This document shows positions 1-8,520 of a stretch of 54,338 nucleotides of DNA, in pieces. Under the pieces are notes generated by a model that was not told where the DNA came from, ran no database searches, and saw only the letters and a program-made list of their open reading frames with translations. The DNA is from Myxococcota bacterium (GTDB taxonomy: Bacteria > Myxococcota_A > UBA796 > CAJQPC01), in the NCBI GenBank assembly GCA_023150845.1, contig JAKLKD010000025.1:1-54338 (forward strand), written 5' to 3'. Position 1 is the stretch's first letter, and every line of letters begins with the position of its first letter. The position numbers and the translations under genes are program-made.

Positions 1-885
1 GAGCGGCCGCAGGGCCTCCCGGGCGATTCCTTGGGACTCCTCGTCGGGCACGGCGTAGACGATGGGCCAGAGGTCGGCCTCGGTCGGGGCCGGGCGCCCG
101 GCGAGGGCCCCCGCCGCGGCGACGAGGCCCTGGAGCTTCACCACCCGGCGGTCGGAGAGGTGCACCCCGGCGGCCCGCAGCGCGCGCACGGCCTCCGCGA
201 TGGCGGGGCGCGCCGCGCTGAGGTCGGCCTGGGCGGCGGCGGCGGTGACGAGGTCAAGATCGGCGAGGCTCGCCAAGGGCGTGAGCCCCCCGGTCGTGGC
301 CCCCCAGCCCTCGCTGAGCAGCTCCTCCAGGCGGCTGTCCGAGATGGGCCGGGCGAAGACCCGCACCAAGAACCGATCGGCGAAGGCCGCCAGCTCCCCC
401 TGCTCCGGCAACGAGTTCGACGCCCCGGCGCAGACCCGCAAGGGCGACACCATCGTCGTGTGCCCCCGCTTAAACCGCCGCTCGTTCAGGAGCGTGAGCA
501 GGCTGTTGAGGATCGCCGTCGAGCCCGCGAAGACCTCGTCGAGGAAGGCGATGTCGGCCTCGGGCAACATGCCCTCGGTGCGCGTCTCCAAGGCCCCCTC
601 CCGCAGGCGGTTGAGGTCGATGGGCCCGAAGAGCTCCGGCGGCTCGGTGAAGCGGCCGAGCATGTACTCAAACAGGCGCCCGCCGAGCACCTGGGTCGCC
701 CGGCGGATGGCGAGGCTCTTGGCCGTGCCCGGCGGTCCGATGACGAGCAGGTGCTCCCGCGCGACGGCGCAGAGCACCAAGAGCTCGACGACGGCCTCAC
801 GCTCTACCAGGCCCGCGCTCGCCGCCTGAATCGCCGTCCGCAGCCGCAGCGCGGCCCCCTGCGCCGCCTCTAGGTCCACCACCAC
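1..885 (-). CDS. RavA/MoxR-family AAA+ ATPase, C-terminus cut by window edge
   Basis: The product is a MoxR-group AAA+ ATPase; family members act as chaperone-like ATPases, often with VWA-domain partners. The reading frame runs off the start of the window, so only about 295 N-terminal residues are present. Walker A is GPPGTAKS at residues 50-57 and Walker B is IAFLDE at 112-117. The stretch between them (FEYMLGRFTEPPELFGPID) and the following ILNSLLTLLNERRF strongly resemble E. coli RavA. Three GTG codons lie in tandem after GGGAGG (896-891). The first, at 885, sits 5 nt away and is used here; 882 is equally possible. A VWA partner such as ViaA would be expected beyond the window. The family call is secure; the exact substrate is unknown. 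Confidence 0.88.
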   Translation of the reverse strand, partial: MVVDLEAAQGAALRLRTAIQAASAGLVEREAVVELLVLCAVAREHLLVIGPPGTAKSLAIRRATQVLGGRLFEYMLGRFTEPPELFGPIDLNRLREGALETRTEGMLPEADIAFLDEVFAGSTAILNSLLTLLNERRFKRGHTTMVSPLRVCAGASNSLPEQGELAAFADRFLVRVFARPISDSRLEELLSEGWGATTGGLTPLASLADLDLVTAAAAQADLSAARPAIAEAVRALRAAGVHLSDRRVVKLQGLVAAAGALAGRPAPTEADLWPIVYAVPDEESQGIAREALRPL

Positions 886-956
886 GAGCACCTCCCGACA
901 CGCTCAACACGGCTGGGAGGGTATCACGGGCGACCGGGGGGGTCGCGTCGGGGGTG

Positions 957-1250
957 TCAGAACGCCGCGCCGCAGGCCGTGACGACGGTGCCGTTCTCGC
1001 CGGAGTTCGCGCCGAGCGGCGTCCAGCCGCCGGGGAGCTTGGTCGAGCGCATCCCGTCACCTTTGCTGTCGGCGGACACCCAGCTCTGGGTGCGGTCGTC
1101 GAAGCGGTGCTCCTTCACGACGAAGGCCGCGCAGTTGTAGGAGCGGCCGGAGAGGGTGCCCTCGGCCTTGGCCTCGGGGACGAGACGCTGGGCGCCGAGA
1201 CCAGCGGCGAAGGCCAAGACGAGACCGAAGAGGGCGGTGGAGAGTCGCAT
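957..1250 (-). CDS. Small exported hypothetical protein
   Basis: A 97-residue protein with an N-terminal hydrophobic segment (LFGLVLAFAAGLGAQ) that serves as signal peptide or membrane anchor, followed by a polar domain with two cysteines (SYNCAAF near the middle, ACGAAF at the end). The start at 1250 is chosen because AAGGAG lies 7 nt upstream; an in-frame ATG at 1265 would include this ribosome binding site in the coding region. No family is recognised. It follows the DedA gene on the same strand with a gap of about 60 nt, so the two may be co-transcribed. The two cysteines could form a disulfide in the periplasm (inference). Confidence 0.6.
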   Translation of the reverse strand: MRLSTALFGLVLAFAAGLGAQRLVPEAKAEGTLSGRSYNCAAFVVKEHRFDDRTQSWVSADSKGDGMRSTKLPGGWTPLGANSGENGTVVTACGAAF

Positions 1251-1310
1251 GGTGAGCTCCTTCATACACGGGGTGGTTGTTGTGAAGGAGCCGTCAAGCC
1301 TGGGTTTGGA

Positions 1311-1973
1311 TCACCCCGAGGCGCTGTTTTTCTCGGCTTGTTGTGCCCGGCGCGCCTTGATCACCTCGACCACCCCCGGCACCACGGACAAGAAGATGAT
1401 GGCGAAGATCACCAAGGTGAAGTTCTTCTTCACGATGGGCAGGTTGCCGAAGAAGTAGCCGCCGTAGATGAAGCTCGACGTCCACAACAGGCCGCCGACG
1501 ACGTTCGACATCAAGAAGTGGCGGTAGTCCATCTTGCCCGCCCCGGCGACGAAGGGGGCGAAGGTGCGCACGATGGGCACGAAGCGGGCGAAGATGATCG
1601 TCTTGCGCCCGTGCTTCTCGTAGAAGCGGTGGGTCATGTCGAGGTACTCGGTCTTGAGCACCCGGGCGTCGGGGGTGAAGACCTTCTCCCCGAAGAAGCT
1701 GCCCAAGGAGTAGTTCACGGTGTCGCCGACGACGGCGCAGACCGCGAGCAGCCCGAAGAGGATGTGGGGGTTCAGCTCGCCGATGGCCGCCAACGAGCCC
1801 GCCGCGAAGAGCAGCGAGTCCCCCGGCAGAAACGGCGTGACGACGAGGCCCGTCTCGCAGAACACGATCAAGGCGAGGATGCCGTACATCCAGACGCCGT
1901 AGGTCGCCGTGAGCTCCGCGAGGTGCTTGTCGAGGTGCAAGACGAGGTCGATGAGCTGCTTGATGAGTTCCAT
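1311..1973 (-). CDS. DedA-family inner-membrane protein
   Basis: A 220-residue polytopic membrane protein of the DedA/SNARE-associated superfamily, whose members contribute to membrane homeostasis, proton-dependent transport and lipid flipping. Hallmarks are visible: acidic residues Glu40 and Asp52 in the [19 protein letters not shown] segment, and the arginine motif [21 protein letters not shown] (residues 128-148) with Arg130 and Arg136. This arrangement matches the YqjA/YghB branch closely. The start has an AGGAAGGA ribosome binding site immediately upstream. The gene is divergent from the crotonase gene starting at 2067, and a GATAAT box in the shared intergenic space could be its -10 element. 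The length is typical for the family. Confidence 0.92.
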   Translation of the reverse strand: MELIKQLIDLVLHLDKHLAELTATYGVWMYGILALIVFCETGLVVTPFLPGDSLLFAAGSLAAIGELNPHILFGLLAVCAVVGDTVNYSLGSFFGEKVFTPDARVLKTEYLDMTHRFYEKHGRKTIIFARFVPIVRTFAPFVAGAGKMDYRHFLMSNVVGGLLWTSSFIYGGYFFGNLPIVKKNFTLVIFAIIFLSVVPGVVEVIKARRAQQAEKNSASG

Positions 1974-2066
1974 GGTTCCTTCCTGGGCCCGGGGCGATTA
2001 TCCCAGCCGTGGGTCTCGCGCTCGCAGGGGCTATACTCGCGGAGCATGACGCCCTCAGGAGCCCCA

Positions 2067-2816
2067 ATGAACGACCTGCGCACCCTCCGTTACGACGAGC
2101 ACGACGGCGTCGCCACCGTCACCCTCTCCCGGCCCGGCGGCAACCGCATCAACGTGCGGATGGTCAAGGAGCTGACCGCGGTGTGTGATCACCTGGAGGA
2201 CAGCTCCCAGGCCCAGGTCGTCGTCTTCCGCGGCGACGGCGGCGCCTTCTCCGAGGGCATGGACTTCACCGACTGGAACCCCAAGGAGGCCCTGGACATC
2301 CACGGCTTCAACCGCTGGGAGAAGTGCTGCACCCGCCTGGAGCGCCTGCCCAAGGCGACGATCGCCTTGGTGGACGGCCCGGCTGTGGGCGGCGGCTTCC
2401 AGATCGCCTTGGTCTGTGACCTGCGCGTCGGCACCTCCCGCGCTACCTTCCAGCTCCCCGAGGTGCAGCTCGGCTTCTTGCCCGGCATGGGCACCTTCCG
2501 CCTCGCGAAGTACGTCGGCTTGGGCCACGCCAAGCGCCTCGCGCTCACGAGCCCCGTCGTAGACGCCCAAGAGGCCGCGCGCCTGGGCATCCTCGACGCC
2601 GTGAACGACGACCTCGACGCCGCCCAGGCCCAGATGATCGCCGCCTTGGGCCCCAACCACAGCGTCGCCATCGAGCTCACCCGCCGCCTGCTCAACGAGA
2701 GCTTCTCGACGAGCTACGAGAACGCGCTGGGCCACTTCTTGGCCGCCCAGCACCGCGCGATCACCCAGACGGCCTTCTTGGACACCCTGCAGCGGGCGAA
2801 GAAGGCCGACGGTTAG
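2067..2816 (+). CDS. Crotonase-fold enoyl-CoA hydratase/isomerase family protein
   Basis: A 249-residue crotonase-superfamily protein acting on acyl-CoA thioesters. The oxyanion-hole segment PAVGGGFQIALVCDLRVG and the following FQLPEVQLGFLPGMG are clear. The Glu of LPEV matches one of the two catalytic glutamates of enoyl-CoA hydratase. The segment equivalent to the second glutamate reads AKRLALTS and lacks an acid, so an isomerase or another crotonase chemistry is more likely than a standard hydratase. The start is set by AGGAG at 2057-2061, 5 nt before ATG 2067; an in-frame ATG at 2046 would lie upstream of that site. A TATACT box at 2032-2037 could be the -10. The stop overlaps by 4 nt the stop of the convergent helicase gene. 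Confidence 0.88.
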   Translation: MNDLRTLRYDEHDGVATVTLSRPGGNRINVRMVKELTAVCDHLEDSSQAQVVVFRGDGGAFSEGMDFTDWNPKEALDIHGFNRWEKCCTRLERLPKATIALVDGPAVGGGFQIALVCDLRVGTSRATFQLPEVQLGFLPGMGTFRLAKYVGLGHAKRLALTSPVVDAQEAARLGILDAVNDDLDAAQAQMIAALGPNHSVAIELTRRLLNESFSTSYENALGHFLAAQHRAITQTAFLDTLQRAKKADG

Positions 2817-4915
2817 CTCGCCGCCGCGCCGGTCTCGGCGGTGTTGAGCAGCGGCGAGGGCGTGCCCACGGACGTGAGCCAGAGCTGGTGCACGGCGCGG
2901 GTGGCCCCGACGTGCAAGAGGCGCCGGGCGTGGGAGTCGTCGGGGTAACAGCGCGCCGACACCTCGACCAAGATGACGTAGTCGAACTCCAGGCCCTTGA
3001 CCTCGCTGACCTCGGTGACCTCAACCCCGGGCTTAAAGGCGAACTCCTGGTCGTGCACCAGGCGCACGCCGGGCACCTCAGCGAGCACGAGGCCGTCCGC
3101 GTAGAGCTTCGAGAGCTCCTCGTTGGCCGTGAGCACGGCGATCGACGCCAGGGGCTCGTTCGTGACCAGCTCACGGAGGGCCTCGCCCAGAAACGCCACG
3201 CAGCCGCCGTGGTCGGTGAAGCGGAAGAGCTCCACCGGGGCGCCGCCGCGGGTGGTAAGCGGCGGGACGTGGTCCTCGCGGAGCGGCCCGAGCACCTGCA
3301 AGGCGAAGCTCGTGATGGGCTCCGTGGAGCGGTAGCTCACCTTGAGGGTGTTGACCTCGGTGGTCTTGAGGGAGAGGTGGTCGAGCAGCTCACTCCAGGA
3401 CGAGAAGCCTGCCGTGGTCTGGATGTGCTGCTGGGTGTCGCCGGCCAAGGTCGCGCAGCGGGCGTCGTCGAGGGTGTCCAGGAGCACGGCCAGCTCCACG
3501 GGGGAGAGGTCCTGCACCTCATCGACGATCATGTGGGCGTAACGAAGCGGCCGCTTGGACCGGCTGCGCAGGGGCCCGACGCGGAGCTGCCAGAAGCGCA
3601 GCAGCAGCGCGTCGTCTTCAGCGTCGAGCTCTAAGGTCTCCTCGCGGTCCCCCTCCATCCAGGCCTGGAGCGCGTAACGCTGGCGGGAGAGCCAGGCCCA
3701 GGCCCGCTCCAGCTCGGCGTCGGAGAAGGCCCCCGGCGCGGTGACGGCGAGGTTGTCGCGGAGGTTCTCGTAGCGCATGAACAGCGAGAGCCAGTCGTCG
3801 AGCACGCCGTGCGCCGTCGGGGCCCCGGTGTTCTGCTCGACCACCCGGCGCATCAAGGGCAAGAGCCCCGGGTGCAGCTTGAGGCGGCTCACGACCTCGG
3901 GGGTGTCTTCGGCGGACTTGCGCGGCAGCATCGGGAAGTGCCGCCGCATGAGCTCTTGGGACCACTGGCCCCAGGTCACCGCGGTGACCCCCTCGACCCC
4001 CAGGGCCGGGAGCACCTTAGAGATGTAGTCCCGGAGCGCCTTGCCCCAGACCACGACGATCATACGCTCCGGGGCGAAGCGCTGGGGGTCCTGGAAGTTG
4101 AGCCAGGCCGCGCGGTGCAGGGCCACCGTCGTCTTGCCCGAGCCCGCGACGCCGCGCACGACGACGAGGCCGGAGTCGGGCCCAGAGATGAGCTCAAACT
4201 GCGCGGGGTCGATCAGAGCGGCGATGTCGGGGAGGTGTTTGTCTTCCCGGCGGCGCTCGGCCCGCATCCGCTCGCCGAGGCGGCGGTCGTAGCCCTGGGT
4301 GCGGTGGTGGGCGAGGAGCGCGCTGCCTTGGCCCCCGGCGAGCTTGGGGTCGTCCTGCACCCGGCGGGACCAGTCCCCGGCGTGGTCGCGTAAGAACACG
4401 CCTTGGGGGCTGTCGATGCGCTCCAGGCTGCCCCCGGCGATGGTCAGGGTGCGGCGCACGGTCAGCTCGCCCTCGACGACGCGGTCGGCGAGCTCCTCAG
4501 CGTACTCATCACCCTCGGAGTAGCGGTAAAAGAGCTGGGCGATCGGGGCGTTTCGCCAGTCGATGATGCGCAGGCCGTGGTCGGTGCGGCTCGCTTTGCC
4601 CAAGAAGATGTCGCGCTCGCGGCCCTCCTCACGCAGGCGGATGTGGGCGAAGTAGGGGCAGTCCGGGTCGAGCTCGTCGTGGTTGCGGCCGCGCCGGAGC
4701 TGGCCGAGCAGGGCCGAGAGCTGATCAAACTGCTGCAACATCGAGCCCTTGTCTTCTTCTTTGGCCTGGGCGATGTCGGTGCGGAGGCGATGCAGCTCCT
4801 CGACGATCTCGTGCTCGCTCGCCCCGGTGAGCACGGGGCGCTCGATGAGTCGGGTGCGCACGTCGCGCAAGAGCCGCTCTTCTTCCTGAATGATGGGGTG
4901 CACCTGGCTGTTCAC
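2813..4915 (-). CDS. HelD/UvrD-like superfamily 1 helicase
   Basis: A 700-residue SF1 ATPase of the DNA helicase IV/HelD type; characterised HelD proteins remove or recycle stalled RNA polymerase. The N-terminal 75 residues are helical and coiled-coil-like. They are followed by the HelD signature PYFAHIRLREEG...IFLGKASR...IIDWRNAPIAQLFY (about 87-130). Walker A is GVAGSGKTT at 255-263. Later motifs are MIVDEVQDLSP (Walker B), TLAGDTQQHI, VSYRSTEPI, SEVKGLEFDYVILVEV and LHVGATRAVHQLWL, so all helicase motifs are intact. The start is GTG 4915 with AGGAG 6 nt upstream. A plausible promoter lies at 4964-4992. Whether it works on RNA polymerase or on DNA is not decidable here. Confidence 0.92.
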   Translation of the reverse strand: MNSQVHPIIQEEERLLRDVRTRLIERPVLTGASEHEIVEELHRLRTDIAQAKEEDKGSMLQQFDQLSALLGQLRRGRNHDELDPDCPYFAHIRLREEGRERDIFLGKASRTDHGLRIIDWRNAPIAQLFYRYSEGDEYAEELADRVVEGELTVRRTLTIAGGSLERIDSPQGVFLRDHAGDWSRRVQDDPKLAGGQGSALLAHHRTQGYDRRLGERMRAERRREDKHLPDIAALIDPAQFELISGPDSGLVVVRGVAGSGKTTVALHRAAWLNFQDPQRFAPERMIVVVWGKALRDYISKVLPALGVEGVTAVTWGQWSQELMRRHFPMLPRKSAEDTPEVVSRLKLHPGLLPLMRRVVEQNTGAPTAHGVLDDWLSLFMRYENLRDNLAVTAPGAFSDAELERAWAWLSRQRYALQAWMEGDREETLELDAEDDALLLRFWQLRVGPLRSRSKRPLRYAHMIVDEVQDLSPVELAVLLDTLDDARCATLAGDTQQHIQTTAGFSSWSELLDHLSLKTTEVNTLKVSYRSTEPITSFALQVLGPLREDHVPPLTTRGGAPVELFRFTDHGGCVAFLGEALRELVTNEPLASIAVLTANEELSKLYADGLVLAEVPGVRLVHDQEFAFKPGVEVTEVSEVKGLEFDYVILVEVSARCYPDDSHARRLLHVGATRAVHQLWLTSVGTPSPLLNTAETGAAAS

Positions 4916-4963
4916 GAACCGCTCCTGGCCAGCATCGCGCGCTTCCCGCGCCCGCCAAAACTT

Positions 4964-4992
4964 TTATGACTATCCGCTTCGTGCCGGGGCAA
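4964..4992 (-). promoter_or_regulatory. Sigma-70-like promoter for the HelD-like gene
   Basis: On the minus strand, TTGCCC (4992-4987) and TCATAA (4969-4964) are separated by 17 bp. They lie about 50 nt upstream of the GTG start at 4915, in a locally AT-richer patch of an otherwise GC-rich region. The match to the -35/-10 consensus is moderate. Confidence 0.4.
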
Positions 4993-5057
4993 CACCCTTC
5001 CGGCGACGCTTCGCCTCGGGCAGAGCCCAGCCGTCCGCTTATCCTGAGCCCCGACCA

Positions 5058-5642
5058 TCAGGTGTCCGACGCCTCCCGCCCCCAGGGCAGCTCCCGCCAG
5101 AGGTACTGCCCGGCGGCGATGAGGCCCAGGCCGCAGGCGAGGATCGCCGAGAGGTCGGTCAAGGATCTCTGGTCGGCGAGGGCGGCGACGAGGCCCAAGG
5201 TCACGACGATCGTGGTCAGCTTCCCGACGGCGCTGGGCTGGCGTAGGGGCAGCTCGGCCCGGACATGACGCCGGGCGAAGAAGGGCACCATCACGGCCTG
5301 CACCAGCTCCCGGGCGAACCAGCCGAGCATGTGACGCCCCTCCACGAAGCCCCCGACGTTCATCGACCAGGCGAAGGCCACGAGGAAAAACTTGTCGAGC
5401 CAGCCATCGGCGAAGACCCCGGCCCGGGAGCTGAGGCCCCAGCGCCGGGCCAAGGGGCCGTCGAGCACGTCGGTGAGCACAAACACGGCGAGGCCGAGGG
5501 CCAAGGCGTCGCGGTCGTGCTTGTGCTCGGCGCAGAGCCACGCCAACGGCAGGCGCGACAGGGTGAGCGCGCCTGGGAGGTTGTAGAGGTCCGACCAGCG
5601 CATGCGCTGGGTGCGGTCCTCGGGCTCTGCGGGCTCCCCCAA
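5058..5642 (-). CDS. CDP-alcohol phosphatidyltransferase family protein
   Basis: A 194-residue integral membrane enzyme that transfers a phosphatidyl group from a CDP-linked lipid donor to an alcohol (phosphatidylglycerophosphate synthase-like). The full signature D-x2-DG-x2-AR-x8-G-x3-D-x3-D is present: Asp58, Asp61, Gly62, Ala65, Arg66, Gly75, Asp79, Asp83. Several hydrophobic helices follow. The start is TTG 5642, preceded by GGAGGAG at about 8 nt. The gene lies 18 nt downstream of a small exported-protein gene on the same strand and may be co-transcribed with it. The alcohol acceptor (glycerol phosphate, inositol, serine or other) cannot be told from sequence. Confidence 0.9.
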   Translation of the reverse strand: MGEPAEPEDRTQRMRWSDLYNLPGALTLSRLPLAWLCAEHKHDRDALALGLAVFVLTDVLDGPLARRWGLSSRAGVFADGWLDKFFLVAFAWSMNVGGFVEGRHMLGWFARELVQAVMVPFFARRHVRAELPLRQPSAVGKLTTIVVTLGLVAALADQRSLTDLSAILACGLGLIAAGQYLWRELPWGREASDT

Positions 5643-5660
5643 GTTGCGGACTCCTCCGGG

Positions 5661-6038
5661 TCAGCTCGCCTGGGCCAAGGCCGGAGGCGCCACGCCGCCC
5701 GCGCGCACGATGACCTCGGCCAAGGCGAGGTGCATCCCGGTCACGAAGGCGAGGCCACGCTCGGCGCGCACGCTGCCCGCGTGGGTGCGGAGCGCGGCGT
5801 GGGCGCCTTGGGCGAGCTCACGGGCGGTGGTGGTGTCGCCCTCGGCCAAGGCGAGGCGGGCCAAGGCGAGGTCGTGGGCGAGCCAAGACCAGGCCTCGAC
5901 CTCGACGTCGGCGGGGGTGGTGGTGACGGCGTGCAGCGAGGCGTCGATGGCGCAGCCCTCGACGGGGCAGGCGAGGAGCTCGGCGGCGAAGGTGCTGAGC
6001 GAGAAGACGGCGACGAGAGACAAGATGAGGGCGCGCAT
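5661..6038 (-). CDS. Small exported helical protein, function unknown
   Basis: A 125-residue protein with a clear signal peptide (MRALILSLVAVFSLSTFAAELLAC) and a mature region rich in Ala and Leu. The middle part (WLAHDLALARLALAEGDTTTARELAQGAHAAL) looks like a single helical hairpin similar to a TPR unit. Three cysteines sit near the mature N-terminus (LLACPVEGCAI). No family was recognised. No convincing ribosome binding site precedes ATG 6038. Confidence 0.6.
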   Translation of the reverse strand: MRALILSLVAVFSLSTFAAELLACPVEGCAIDASLHAVTTTPADVEVEAWSWLAHDLALARLALAEGDTTTARELAQGAHAALRTHAGSVRAERGLAFVTGMHLALAEVIVRAGGVAPPALAQAS

Positions 6039-6333
6039 GGGCGTAAGTTTCCGATTTAGACGAGCAGGCCGGTTGGGCAGCGCTGTCCATCGCCTCGGGG
6101 GCCACGCCGCGAAGTGGGGCGGGGCCGCGCAGAGCCGGCAGCTCTGGCCGAGGTGGGGAGCCGCTCAGGGGGCGACTCCAGGGCAAATGCTGAGAAGATC
6201 CCTCGCGTGTGGCGAGGTGACGACAACGTGACATCGCGCGTCCCCCCCGTCAAGAGCGACCTTGAGGTCCCGGTCAATCTTGGTCCGCGAAGGCGATCTT
6301 TTGATCCGCCCGGCCTTGTGCTAGGATCCGCCC
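6039..6333. other. Intergenic region between divergent genes
   Basis: About 295 bp between the exported-protein gene on the minus strand and the PAP2 gene on the plus strand. No credible coding region was seen. Near the right end, TTGATC (6301-6306) and TAGGAT (6322-6327) lie 15 bp apart, and TAGGAT ends only 6 nt before the PAP2 start codon. If this is a real promoter, the PAP2 transcript would be leaderless or nearly so. Confidence 0.35.
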
Positions 6334-7146
6334 ATGCTCACCTCTACGCGCCCCTTCGCCCTCCTCCTCGCCGCCTTCACCACCTTGGGTGGCGCCACCG
6401 CCGAGGCCGCCGAGCCCTCGACCTTTCACTACGACCCCGCCGTGAGCGTGCCGATCACCGTCGCCGCGGGCACGACCTTCGCCCTGATGAACTACGTCGT
6501 CAACGACGACGCCGTGCCCCTCGGCCTGGTCTCGAACCCGCCCTTCCTCGACGCCTGGGTGGAGCCCCGCTTCAACCAGACCGCCCACCACGCCTCGGAC
6601 GTGATCCTCTACGGCACCATCGGCCTTGGCCTCGCCGCGTCCGCCGCCGACGGGATCCACGACGGCGAGGGCCCCTGGGTGCGCACGGGGATCTACCTGG
6701 AGGCCTTCGCGATCAACGGCCTCATCACCGACGTGGTGAAGTCCGCCCAGGATCGCCCCCGGCCCTTCACGGCGCTGGATCCCGACACGCTCGACGCCGA
6801 GACCCGGGCGGAGTGGGAGGAGAAGCGCGCGGAGGCCGACTCCGAGCGCAGCTTCCCCTCGGGCCACGCCTCCAACACCGCCGCCTTGGCCTTCTGCGCC
6901 GCGCGCATGTATGACCTCTCCGGCGCCACCCCCGCCGGGCGCGCCGCGGCCTATGGCGCCGCCGGGGCGCTCACGGTCAGCGTCGGAAGCCTGCGCGTCG
7001 CCGCCGGGCGTCACCACCCCAGCGACGTGTTGGCCGGGGCGCTCATCGGCGCCAGCGTCGGCCTCGTCGTGCCCACCCTGCACCAACGAAAGGCCGTGCA
7101 GCTCAGCGCCTCAGCGCGCTCCGTCGGCTTCTCCGGCACCTTCTGA
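6334..7146 (+). CDS. PAP2-family phosphatase, exported or membrane-bound
   Basis: A 270-residue type-2 phosphatidic-acid-phosphatase-fold protein; relatives remove phosphate from lipid phosphates or undecaprenyl pyrophosphate. All three catalytic motifs are visible: KX6RP at Lys136-Pro144, PSGH at 175-178, and RX5HX3D with Arg221, His227 and Asp231. An N-terminal signal peptide ends near AEAA (about residue 26), and later hydrophobic stretches could cross the membrane. No ribosome binding site is evident, and a candidate -10 box lies just upstream of the ATG. The 3' end overlaps the convergent gene at 7111-7443 by 36 bp. Confidence 0.9.
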   Translation: MLTSTRPFALLLAAFTTLGGATAEAAEPSTFHYDPAVSVPITVAAGTTFALMNYVVNDDAVPLGLVSNPPFLDAWVEPRFNQTAHHASDVILYGTIGLGLAASAADGIHDGEGPWVRTGIYLEAFAINGLITDVVKSAQDRPRPFTALDPDTLDAETRAEWEEKRAEADSERSFPSGHASNTAALAFCAARMYDLSGATPAGRAAAYGAAGALTVSVGSLRVAAGRHHPSDVLAGALIGASVGLVVPTLHQRKAVQLSASARSVGFSGTF

Positions 7147-7443
7147 GGGCGGCGGGGCCTCAGGCGGGGCCGCAGGCGGGGCCTCGTCGTTCGGCACCAG
7201 AGGCCGCAGGGGCCGGACCTCGCCGTCGGGGAGCAGCTCCTCCAGGCGGCGCCCGTCGTCCAGGGGCTCGTAGCTCACCTCGACGGGGTCAGGCTTGTTG
7301 CCGAGGCCGAGCATCGAGAGCACCCACAGCACGCCCCAGACGAGCATCCCGATGAGCGCCGTCGTGGCGGCGGTGGCGACGGCCAAGGCGCCGAGGTTCA
7401 CCTTGGGGCGATCCTGGGGCTCCTGCTGGAGATGGTCGAACAT
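7111..7443 (-). CDS. Single-pass membrane protein with Pro-rich tail, unknown
   Basis: A 110-residue protein with a short N-terminal cytoplasmic segment (MFDHLQQEPQDRPKVN), one long transmembrane stretch at about residues 18-47 (ALAVATAATTALIGMLVWGVLWVL...), and a C-terminal region rich in Pro, Ala and acidic residues. No family is recognised. The gene overlaps the 3' end of PAP2 by 36 bp (convergent), and its start region is close to the divergent gene at 7510. The coding call rests on the well-formed membrane segment; the Pro-rich end may be poorly conserved. Confidence 0.55.
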   Translation of the reverse strand: MFDHLQQEPQDRPKVNLGALAVATAATTALIGMLVWGVLWVLSMLGLGNKPDPVEVSYEPLDDGRRLEELLPDGEVRPLRPLVPNDEAPPAAPPEAPPPSEGAGEADGAR

Positions 7444-7509
7444 GCGCGCGGTGTCCAGGTTAGAAGGAGACCTCTAACCCGCGACGGCGCGTCGCTCTTG
7501 GTCGAACCT

Positions 7510-8520
7510 ATGCCGCTGGCCTCACCGCTGCTCCGCCTGCTCCGCGAGGACGACAGCCACCTCCGCGCGCTCGTGAGCCTCCTCCTCGACGACCTGCTCT
7601 CTCGCCCGGCGAAGGAGCTCGTCGACTCTCGTTGGCTCGCCGACGCCATCCTCTCCGGGATGCGCGCCAGCGTCGAGGACGACCGCACCCGCCGCTGGAT
7701 CCTCGACCAGCTCCAGGTCAGCCGCCAGCTCGCCGTCTCCCAGCAGGGCACCCTCGCCCAGCGCGTCTCCCCCGAGGTGAGCCGGGCGGTGAAGGATCTC
7801 CTCCGCCGCCCCTACAGCCCCGACCCGATGCTCGTCCGCGCCATCGTCGATCACCGCGCGATCCGCGGCCTCATCCGCGACATGCTCCAGACCACGGTGA
7901 ACGACTACGCCCGGAAGGTCCAGGTGCCCAAAGGCGCCATGGACGCCTTCGCCGCGAGCCCGCTCTCCCGGGGGCGCCTCGGCCAGCTCGCCGCGGCGGC
8001 GACGGTGGCGGCGAAGGTGGTCGGCGGTGAGGTCGAGCGCCAGATGGAGGGCCGGGTGAAGGAGGTCGTGGACGACGCCATCGCCCGCAGCGTCGAGATC
8101 GCCGTGCGCCACTTCTGCGCCCCGGAGCACGCCCAAGACATCGCCGCCTGGCGCGCCGACGGCTTCGACGTGGCGATGCACTTCCCCCTGCGCGCCTGGG
8201 CCCACGAGCTCGACAAGCTCGACCCCGAGGGCCTCGTCACCGACATCGAGGCGCTCCTGCGCGCCTTGACCCGCAGCGAGGCCTTCGCCGGGCAGCTCCG
8301 CGGGGCCATCGACGCCGCGCTCACCCAAGGCGGCGACAAGAGCGCCCGGGACTTCTTGGAGGGCTCGGGGCTGGAGGAGGGCTGGCGCCCCCAGGCCGAG
8401 GAGCTCATGGTGCGCCGGGCCTTGGCCTTCTTGCAGACCGAGGGCTTTGAGGCCTGGATGGGCGGCCTCGTCGCCGCCGCCGAGGCCTCCAGCGGCGAGG
8501 GCTCAGGCGGAGAGGGCTGA
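7510..8520 (+). CDS. Hypothetical helical protein
   Basis: A 336-residue, largely alpha-helical cytosolic protein with many Leu/Ala/Arg heptad-like stretches and no signal peptide. No domain was recognised. The frame is open upstream to 7432, but the first ATG is at 7510 and the region before it overlaps the divergent gene. TTG 7498 is an alternative start. The AAGGAG at 7464-7469 is too far away to serve ATG 7510. The C-terminus ends in an acidic Gly/Ser-rich tail and overlaps the convergent TatD gene by 18 bp. Confidence 0.65.
   Translation: MPLASPLLRLLREDDSHLRALVSLLLDDLLSRPAKELVDSRWLADAILSGMRASVEDDRTRRWILDQLQVSRQLAVSQQGTLAQRVSPEVSRAVKDLLRRPYSPDPMLVRAIVDHRAIRGLIRDMLQTTVNDYARKVQVPKGAMDAFAASPLSRGRLGQLAAAATVAAKVVGGEVERQMEGRVKEVVDDAIARSVEIAVRHFCAPEHAQDIAAWRADGFDVAMHFPLRAWAHELDKLDPEGLVTDIEALLRALTRSEAFAGQLRGAIDAALTQGGDKSARDFLEGSGLEEGWRPQAEELMVRRALAFLQTEGFEAWMGGLVAAAEASSGEGSGGEG

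Noticed and set aside
954-2066. An N-terminal extension of the crotonase frame back to 954 (620 codons in total).
   Set aside because: The upstream part is antisense to the small exported protein and DedA genes. The ribosome binding site and family homology place the start at 2067.
4910-5541. A 209-codon minus-strand frame overlapping the CDP-alcohol phosphatidyltransferase gene.
   Set aside because: It is an Arg/Pro-rich shadow frame. The overlapping frame carries the complete phosphatidyltransferase signature.
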